Shown here: piece by piece, positions 7,913 through 11,657 of the stretch
How the letters are laid out: every line of letters begins with the position of its first letter
Position numbering within the stretch: position 1 is the stretch's first letter
Assembly: GCA_003118195.1 (NCBI GenBank)
Contig: BEXV01000709.1
Coordinates: 173,361-185,017 of the forward strand
DNA from: Hemicentrotus pulcherrimus
Taxonomy: Eukaryota; Echinodermata; Echinoidea; Camarodonta; Strongylocentrotidae
Length of the DNA: 11,657 nt
Reading direction: 5' to 3'
Position numbers and translations under genes: made by a program
The notes under the pieces: generated by a model
The model's input: the letters and a program-made list of their open reading frames with translations, nothing else
The model's database searches: none
Told to the model about the DNA's origin: nothing

Positions 7913-8596
7913 CATAGTAGAAGTAGTAGTAGTAGTAATACCAGGAGTAGTGATATTAGTAGTAGTAGAAGTAGTAGAAGAAGAAGTAGTAGTATAGTTG
8001 TAGTAGCATTAGCAGTAGTATTGGTAGTAGTATAGTAGCAGGAGTAATATTAGTATATACAGTTGTAGTAGTAGTCGTAGTCGTAGTAGTAGTAGTAGTA
8101 GTAGTAGTAGAAGTAGTGGTAGTAGAAGTAGTAGTAGTAGTAGTAGTAGTAATAGTAATACCAGGAGTAGTAGCAGTAGTAGTAGTAGTAGTAGTAGTAG
8201 TATAGTAGTAGTAGCATCAGCAGTAGTAGTAGAAGTAGAAGTAGTAGAAGCAGGAGTAATATTGGTATAATTAGTTGTAGTAGTATTCGTAGTAGAAGTA
8301 GATTCATTTGTTCATTTGTATAGCACAAGTCTAATCTAATGAAATAATGAAAGAAAAAAGCTTTAATTCATATTTTAAAAAAAAAACGCCGGATCGAGTC
8401 TCTCACAATTCATTTTCTTGTATTCAATTCTACAGGACGAATATTTGACTTTACTGGTTCCATGGACACAGCTTTTCTTTTCCTTGGATGTGTAGATATA
8501 ATCAGCGTCGTAGTTCTTTTGCTTAGCCTTCTCCATGGGAAGATTCATCATCTTAGATCATCATCTGAAGAAGCATTGCAAGATAAAACTTCGTAA
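1885..8596 (+). CDS. Monocarboxylate-transporter-like MFS protein (SLC16 family), 4 exons, 464 aa
   Basis: Coding join: 1885-2056, 4319-4459, 5634-6554, 8436-8596 (1395 nt including TAA at 8594-8596). The three introns (2262, 1174 and 1881 nt) are all phase 1, begin with GT and end with CAG, and each splits a Gly codon. The product has twelve predicted helices with a long polar loop (about residues 180-259) between helices 6 and 7, the SLC16 layout. Family marks: KSF in helix 1 (residues 23-25); a helix 4/5 motif keeping F123, R126, L129, G137 and G141; YTWRGALL at 156-163; IIGR at the helix 8 end (R315); GWMTG...DFTGS before helix 12. SLC16 proteins move monocarboxylates or related small solutes across the plasma membrane, some with protons. 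The substrate here cannot be predicted. The family's N-terminal [D/E]G[G/S]-[W/Y]GW motif is absent, so this is a divergent paralogue. Family call is strong; subfamily is open. Confidence 0.9.
2183..2196. repeat. (GT)7 dinucleotide repeat
   Basis: Seven GT units inside the intron 1 MITE copy, absent from the related intron 2 copy, so a later expansion. Confidence 0.9.
2221..2283. repeat. Nested palindrome at the LINE 5' junction
   Basis: Outer arms CAATCAAAG (2221-2229) and CTTTGATTG (2275-2283) enclose a perfect 11-bp inner stem, GTCCCTTTATA (2242-2252) and TATAAAGGGAC (2259-2269), with a 6-nt loop. TAG/CTA extends the inner stem after one mismatch. The outer arm ends just where recognisable LINE coding begins. 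It is probably a collapsed small inverted-repeat element: 5072-5091 carries the same TAGTGTC/GACACTA ends. Confidence 0.7.
2284..2871 (+). pseudogene. 5'-truncated, frameshifted LINE reverse transcriptase C-terminus with 3' tail
   Basis: Reads KRMSKASSAFGRLRTRLWNN, shifts frame at about 2381-2386, then VKCKIYRAIVLYTLLYGAES, RHLRAIMRISWKDKVTNEEV, IRWTGHVIRM and GERGIGRPRLRYK. A 4-base CTAG (2720-2723) then breaks the frame, after which DTIKRNLKQRQIELKTW continues to TGA at 2820-2822. This is the post-catalytic C-terminal region typical of a widespread invertebrate LINE group. The 3' UTR (2823-2871) ends in a short CTA-type microsatellite (about 2860-2871), a common LINE tail. The catalytic domain and endonuclease are missing. 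It sits sense in intron 1 of the transporter gene. Clade not assigned. Confidence 0.85.
2899..3418. mobile_element. TTAA-bounded inverted-repeat element (MITE), about 520 bp
   Basis: Perfect 16-bp terminal inverted repeats: TTAAAGGGATAGTTGA (2899-2914) and TCAACTATCCCTTTAA (3403-3418). Weaker pairing continues inward (TAATGAGTT against AACTCAACTTAG). The outer TTAA on both sides could be a piggyBac-type TTAA target duplication, although the tips do not start with the CCC usual in that superfamily. The interior has no transposase frame, so the element is non-autonomous. It is next to the right end of the split MITE, so the elements are stacked. Confidence 0.65.
3611..3999. repeat. Two-copy tandem duplication, period 195 bp
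   Basis: Copy 1 spans 3611-3804 and copy 2 spans 3806-3999. I count seven substitutions and no indels over 194 aligned bases, about 96% identity. Each copy contains a small hairpin formed by ACGTCT and AGACGT and ends in GGGACGTTATATTTT. No coding potential. A recent local duplication within intron 1. Confidence 0.92.
4000..4318. other. Rest of intron 1: A-rich tract, no gene seen
   Basis: Contains an A-rich simple tract at about 4219-4248. The intron ends TATACAG. No family similarity found on either strand. Confidence 0.6.
4319..4459 (+). CDS. Transporter exon 2: helices 3-4
   Basis: A 141-nt exon (exactly 47 codons in length) between CAG at 4316-4318 and GTAAGA at 4460. It encodes residues 58-104: the end of helix 2, the short loop KTLLDRYSPRFL (the MFS helix 2-3 basic loop, with the D-R-Y pattern), helix 3 (about 71-88) and the start of helix 4 (from about 91). 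The family-typical sequence MLGGLIGSLGL is visible. Being symmetrical in phase, skipping it would keep frame but delete helix 3. Confidence 0.88.
4460..5071. other. Intron 2, first half: nothing recognisable
   Basis: AT-rich sequence starting with the GTAAGA donor. No coding similarity, inverted repeat or tandem repeat that I can support. Confidence 0.6.
5072..5091. repeat. TAGTGTC / GACACTA palindrome
   Basis: TAGTGTC (5072-5078) and GACACTA (5085-5091) around a 6-base spacer. AAAGGGACACTAC here is identical to 2262-2274 at the nested palindrome in intron 1, so the two probably derive from one repeat family. Confidence 0.6.
5412..5569. mobile_element. Intact 158-bp hAT-like MITE with 8-bp target duplication
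   Basis: Ends CATAGCGT (5412-5419) and ACGCTATG (5562-5569) are perfect reverse complements. The inverted repeat continues inward with small indels: TGAGAGAGATAGT...CGCACGCG on the left, CGCGTGTCACAACTATCCCT then CTCA on the right. It is flanked by identical GCTTGAAC at 5404-5411 and 5570-5577. An 8-bp target duplication is the hallmark of the hAT superfamily. With no transposase inside, it must have been moved by an enzyme encoded elsewhere. It sits 56 bp upstream of the exon 3 acceptor boundary, counting from its right target duplication. Confidence 0.85.
5634..6554 (+). CDS. Transporter exon 3: helices 4-11 and central loop
   Basis: The main exon, residues 105-412, follows TTTTTTATGCAG at the intron 2 end. 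It holds the rest of helix 4, helix 5 (about 131-152) with the YTWRGA segment after it, helix 6 (160-179), a Ser/Gln/Asp/Lys-rich cytosolic loop (about 180-259), then helices 7 (262-286), 8 (300-321), 9 (333-351), 10 (356-374) and 11 (389-409). The open frame continues past the donor to a TGA at 6686-6688. However, the protein after residue 412 stops resembling SLC16, and the match resumes exactly at the exon 4 acceptor, so splicing at GTATGG (6555) is preferred for the main product. Confidence 0.9.
6555..6967 (+). other. Possible alternative terminal exon: intron 3 read-through with AATAAA motifs
   Basis: If the exon 3 donor is not used, the frame runs 43 codons further to TGA at 6686-6688. 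This would replace helix 12 and the tail with a basic, Gln/Lys/Arg-rich end (SNFPMANQRFRKIVQRFKQK) in a 455-residue protein. AATAAA occurs at 6758-6763 and 6962-6967, the second followed by a T/GT-rich stretch (about 6980-7010) as at a cleavage site. Against it: an open run of this length is not rare by chance, and the extension has no visible family similarity. Confidence 0.3.
6690..7681. other. Intron 3, first half: AACC repeat and otherwise unremarkable
   Basis: Includes the AATAAA motifs noted for the possible alternative terminal exon (6758 and 6962) and the AACC repeat. Otherwise AT-rich with no protein similarity that I recognise. Confidence 0.55.
7053..7074. repeat. (AACC)5 tetranucleotide repeat
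   Basis: Five uninterrupted AACC units followed by AA, in intron 3. Confidence 0.9.
7682..8302. repeat. AGT/TAG trinucleotide microsatellite block, about 620 bp
   Basis: Almost continuous AGT repeats with scattered GAA, GCA, GGT and ATA variants. It contains a higher-order duplication: the motif GCAGCGGTATAAG recurs 66 bp apart (at about 7780 and 7846) with the same AGT spacing and ACTAG variant following. It ends about 130 bp before the exon 4 acceptor. The Ser-rich and Leu/Tyr-rich open frames across it are products of the repeat, not genes. Confidence 0.95.
8436..8596 (+). CDS. Transporter exon 4: helix 12 and C-terminal tail
   Basis: Preceded by a pyrimidine-rich stretch and CTACAG (8430-8435). 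It completes Gly412 and encodes RIFDFTGSMDTAFLFLG, the SLC16 pattern of a short D-x-TGS-x-D loop leading into helix 12 (about 422-445), then a tail of about 20 residues containing SSSEEALQDKTS and the stop TAA. The phase fits the exon 3 donor exactly. It is too short to stand out as an open frame and was found by following the missing twelfth helix. Confidence 0.87.
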
Positions 8597-8880
8597 CTCC
8601 GTGGCCAGTACGCATGGTGACCGCTTGTGGTTTAATGGTTTGTTTTACTTCAATGCTACTGCTTGTAATAAGCAACCAGGGGATCAACGGCATTAAGTGA
8701 TCTCCGAGGGACTTGGTATTAATGAAGTTTAAATGCTTTATCAAAGAGCACTAGAAATCGACTTGGTTTCAAGCCATGCACTGCTCTCCCATGGAGCCAT
8801 AGCGCAGGCTTCATGTTTTTTTTTTTTTCAACAACAAAAAATAATAGAAACGATTCCATTTACAAGCGTTTTTAAACTTT
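8597..8880 (+). other. 3' UTR / 3' flank of the transporter gene
   Basis: Follows the TAA. No canonical AATAAA is present here. The nearest one downstream in sense is at 10037-10042, beyond the fold-back element. A poly-T run (8818-8829) and an A-rich run (about 8831-8850) are present. The 3' end of the mRNA cannot be placed. Confidence 0.4.
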
Positions 8881-9190
8881 TCCAGGTCGAAATTCCAGTG
8901 AAACCAGTTGAAACCAGTAACGATTTTCAACTGGTTTCTACTGGTTTCTCAACTGGTACCAGTTGAGACCCATTGATACAATTTGGAAACCAGTAGAAAT
9001 ACCAGTTTGAATTTCGGACAAATAGAATACCTGTAGACTACTTGTATCAACTGGTACCAGTTGGAAACCAGTAGAAAATACAAGTTTAAACTAGGACCAG
9101 TAGAATAACTGGTACCATTTGAAACCAGTACTAGTTTAAACCAGTATCCAACTGTTACAAGTTCTGATGATTACCAGTTGATTTATTAGT

Positions 9191-9375
9191 ACCAGTTGAT
9201 TTACCAGTTGAAAACCAGTAAATGTTTACCAGATTATTTATCAGTTGAAAACCACTAAATGATTACCAGTTGATTTACCAGTTGAAAACGAGTATATGAT
9301 GACCAGTTGGTTTACCAGTTAAAAACCAGTGTATGATTACCATTTGATTGACCAGTTGAAAACCAGTAAAATAAC
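9191..9375. repeat. Tandem array of 37-bp units, five copies
   Basis: Units start at 9191, 9228, 9265, 9302 and 9339, an exact 37-bp period. Each follows the pattern ACCAGTTG-ATTT-ACCAGTTG-AAAACCAGT plus an 8-base linker (AAATGATT type). Copies differ by substitutions only. A shorter, shifted unit follows from about 9374. It forms the inner part of the fold-back element's left arm. Confidence 0.88.
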
Positions 9376-9769
9376 AGTTGATTTACCTGTTTAAAAACCA
9401 GTTCATTGTATCATTTGCATATTCATGATTAATTTGCATGTTTTCACAGAAAATATAATTATCATGATAAGTCAAGCAAATGTGACAATGTACATCAATT
9501 TTCTGGTTTATATTTTCTTAGTCAATTGTTGACAAATATATTATGTCTGATCATGTTTCACATCTAATTTAAGACGGAAACATAGATGTAATTAATAACC
9601 AGGAAACACGTATAATTTTGTATAAATATATATGTACGAGCTCCAAACTGCTTACTATAAGATACTCATGTTTAATCCACTTCATATGATCTTTATGATG
9701 GGGTAATTGCAAGAGTTTTTTTTTTATATATGTCTAGTTGGTGGCTAGATGCCAATATTGATTATATAT

Positions 9770-10000
9770 TATCAGTTGATTACTGGTCTCATCTGGTATT
9801 CAACTGGTTTTCAACTGGCAAATCAATTGGAAATATCAACTGGTCTCATAATCTTCAGATGTCAACTGTTTTTTTTACTGGTCCCAGAGAGCATTGTTGT
9901 TGTTACCAGTTGAATATACTGGTTTCAACTGGTACAAGTTGACTACTGGTTTTAACTGGTACCCGTTGACTAGTTGCCTTCTGGTTTCAACTGGTTTTTC
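9770..10000. repeat. Right arm of the fold-back element: CAACTGGT repeats
   Basis: Words such as TCAACTGGT, TACTGGTTTT and CAACTGGTACAAGTTGACTA recur irregularly, in opposite orientation to the left arm. It is less regular than the left arm and has no fixed 37-bp period, so the two arms have evolved or been amplified separately. Confidence 0.75.
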
Positions 10001-10008
10001 GACCTGGA

Positions 10009-10468
10009 TGTTTATGTTCACGGCACCCTTTTGAGAAATAAAAAGTTTCCTTTCCCCCTAATCAAACTCATGAAGTGAGTGAACACCCTGCGTGACTGCC
10101 TTCCACTATGTGCTCTTAGTTTTGTCATATGTTGGTGTTGTTTTAGGATATCATTCTTGTATTTCTGTGTCACCTGTACTGCATGTGCTTTGCTAAAGTC
10201 CAGGATCATTTGTGTGTAAAGTAATTAGGAAATTTGGAGAACCAGAGACTCCTGATAAATTGCGATACAGGTTAATTAATTATATCATTACAAAACATAT
10301 ATTCTCAGTTTTCTTTATGGATAACTAATTTCCTAATAAAACTGAAGATATGGCGTATATATGCAATACTGAATGAACGCCATAAAACTATTACCAACAA
10401 CAACACAACAACAAGAACGAAGCTGTATTCTTAGACTTTCCCTTTTGACGACATACGCTTTAAGATAC
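10009..10468. other. Intergenic, nothing recognisable
   Basis: AT-rich sequence with AATAAA motifs at 10037-10042 and 10335-10340. No coding or repeat structure that I can support on either strand. Confidence 0.6.
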
Positions 10469-10601
10469 CAGGGGCGGATCTGTCTAGCTTTTTGCCAAGC
10501 GCGGGGATTGACCAAATGACGATGCGGATCATCGTCCACTAGCCGCGAAGTTTTTTTTTTTTTTTTTTTTTTTTGTGGGGGGGGTGCTATTTTTAACCCT
10601 G
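10469..10601 (+). mobile_element. hAT-like terminus plus poly-T/poly-G
   Basis: Begins CAGGGGCGGATC (10469-10480), a terminus style common to invertebrate non-autonomous hAT elements. It then runs through about 24 T (10551-10574) and eight G (10577-10584) to AACCCTG (10595-10601), a weak match to an inverted end. No target duplication is visible, so the right border is uncertain. The homopolymer plus G-run recalls the element at 1-102. Confidence 0.35.
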
Positions 10602-10795
10602 GTCTTTACCTTTAATATCATAATTACTACTTCATAGACAACCTGAGCTTTCGTGGGATGCATTATCTGACAGGTTGTACCTATTCATTTCCTTCGTCGT
10701 AATTCGGCTCTCGCACCAAATATTAACGGTAGTCTGTGAATGACATTCTAAACCACGGCGTATCGAAGCTCACATATCCTTGGTGCCAGCTTTAC

Positions 10796-10971
10796 CACGT
10801 GACCATTAAGACAGTAGCCAATCAGAACAAGCGCCCTCGCCGTATGTAGCTTTAGAGAAGACGATTGGTCCACGATCACACGGAGCACTATCTACTGCGA
10901 ACTGAGAGTCCAGGTGTAAGCTGCCAAACACGAACTAACCTATAAAAAATATTATTTTCAAGATGACGTCA
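10796..10971 (+). promoter_or_regulatory. Candidate promoter: E-box, two CCAAT boxes, TATA, CRE
   Basis: CACGTG within CCACGTGACC (10796-10801), CCAAT in AGCCAATCAG (10818-10822), inverted CCAAT as GATTGGTCC (10864-10868), TATAAAAA (10941-10948) and a perfect CRE TGACGTCA (10964-10971). The order and spacings fit a plus-strand start near 10970. The stretch is locally more GC-rich than its surroundings. No exon can be recognised in the remaining 690 bp, so any gene would lie mainly beyond the window. Each motif is common alone; the cluster is the argument. Confidence 0.3.
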
Positions 10972-10984
10972 TTTCGGCCCTGCC

Positions 10985-11001
10985 ATCAGAAACCTTCTGA
11001 T
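10985..11001. repeat. Short perfect hairpin ATCAGAA-ACC-TTCTGAT
   Basis: Seven-base stem with a three-base loop, just downstream of the candidate promoter. It may be chance. Confidence 0.5.
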
Positions 11002-11657
11002 TACGTTTTAGCTCTGTCCTTATAATGTATTACATCAATAGTTTATATGATTAATTTATGGGATAAATATAACTCAATAAAACTTCATTTTTGGCAGATC
11101 AATTATTTGCAATGACAGGATAACTTGTGTAACAGTTTTTAGAGTTGTTTCATTACAGTATCGTAGCAGCTTCCCAATATGTGGGCAATACTATATGCTA
11201 TACACGTCTATGATCTGTTTACTTATCGTGCACAAAATGGGCTAGCTTTTTAAATTGTATATCGTTATGACTTCCTGTTAATCATTTTATTTAATTGTTG
11301 CTTTAAAGGTAAAGACAAGTATTGGAAACGCCCCAATTTCAAAAAATGAAATGGAAGCTCTTATTACCAATCATGTGAAAGAATATGTTTTGAATAATAC
11401 ATGATGATAAAAAATTTGCCGGGAAACAACCTACTAATTGAAATATTTGGTAAATTAGTTTATCTATGGTCTGTGAGAGATAAACGCACGTGTGCGTATA
11501 GTCCCATCTACATCTTTCTGTGTACAGTGCTTGTAACTTTACAAAGACAGGGCCGAATTTCTTATCATTTGGATGATTCCAGAACCTTGCAGTACACACC
11601 AATACTTATATGCTAGATGATCAACCTTTTCTGATAGATTCCACAACGTTTCTTTCA
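11002..11657. other. Non-coding end of window
   Basis: No recognisable protein similarity on either strand. TAAAGGTAAAGAC at 11304-11316 is a perfect inverted copy of 10602-10614 and may mark a transposon end. If that end faces right, the sequence from 11304 onward would be inside an element continuing past the window. Confidence 0.4.

Larger units (their letters stand above)
8881..10008. mobile_element. Fold-back element with opposed ACCAGTTG / CAACTGGT arrays, about 1.13 kb
   Basis: The ends are inverted copies: TCCAGGTCGAAA (8881-8892) and TTTTTCGACCTGGA (9995-10008). Each leads straight into repeats of the word ACCAGTTG with AAACCAGT on the left (to about 9412) and its complement CAACTGGT/ACTGGTTT on the right (from about 9770). 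A unique AT-rich core (about 9413-9770) lies between. No open frame resembles a transposase. The layout (short ends, long repeat-built inverted arms, unique middle) is that of Foldback-type DNA elements. No clear target duplication is visible outside. Confidence 0.7.

Noticed and set aside
7667..8328. Poly-Ser, poly-Leu and poly-Tyr open frames over the AGT block
   Set aside because: They are translations of the trinucleotide repeat, present in several frames at once, with no start context or family similarity.
9191..9375. CRISPR-like array
   Set aside because: The 37-bp units are directly adjacent with no unique spacers, in a eukaryotic context.
10985..11001. Heat-shock element from AGAAACCTTCT
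   Set aside because: The spacing between GAA and TTC is three bases, not the two required by the nGAAnnTTCn arrangement.
11339..11616. Overlapping 87- and 71-residue open frames on both strands near the window end
   Set aside because: No family similarity, no promoter or splice logic, and they overlap each other antisense.

Overview
The window looks like nuclear DNA of a marine invertebrate. It is AT-rich with GT-AG introns, decayed LINE reverse transcriptases, terminal-inverted-repeat elements and long microsatellites. The style suggests an echinoderm or another invertebrate deuterostome, but this is an impression from the divergent SLC16-type transporter and the repeats, not a demonstrated assignment. 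There is no prokaryotic operon, CRISPR array, rRNA or tRNA.

The one gene I can support is a four-exon, plus-strand, monocarboxylate-transporter-like (SLC16/MCT, major facilitator superfamily) gene. Its exons are 1885-2056, 4319-4459, 5634-6554 and 8436-8596. All three introns are phase 1 with GT...CAG borders, and the join gives an open 464-residue product with twelve predicted membrane helices. Reading on past the third donor gives a 455-residue variant that loses helix 12. AATAAA motifs lie downstream of that alternative stop.

Everything else is repeat landscape. Upstream (1-1884): the end of a hAT-like element (1-102), a minus-strand LINE reverse-transcriptase relic (about 255-540), a CT microsatellite and the 5' flank. 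Intron 1 (2057-4318): a MITE copy split by a 5'-truncated, frameshifted LINE (2284-2871), a nested palindrome, a TTAA-bounded inverted-repeat element (2899-3418) and a 195-bp tandem duplication (3611-3999). Intron 2: an intact 158-bp hAT-like MITE (5412-5569) with a perfect 8-bp target duplication, of the same family as the split copy. Intron 3: an AACC repeat and a 620-bp AGT trinucleotide tract containing a 66-bp internal duplication.

Downstream of the gene, 8881-10008 is a fold-back element. Two opposed arrays of ACCAGTTG/CAACTGGT words surround a unique core of about 350 bp, and the left array includes five exact-period 37-bp units. At 10469-10614 there is a hAT-like terminus with homopolymers. 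At 10796-10971 there is a promoter-like cluster (E-box, two CCAAT boxes, TATA, CRE) whose gene, if real, lies outside the window. I see no undescribed multi-gene system. The most unusual structure is the fold-back element.
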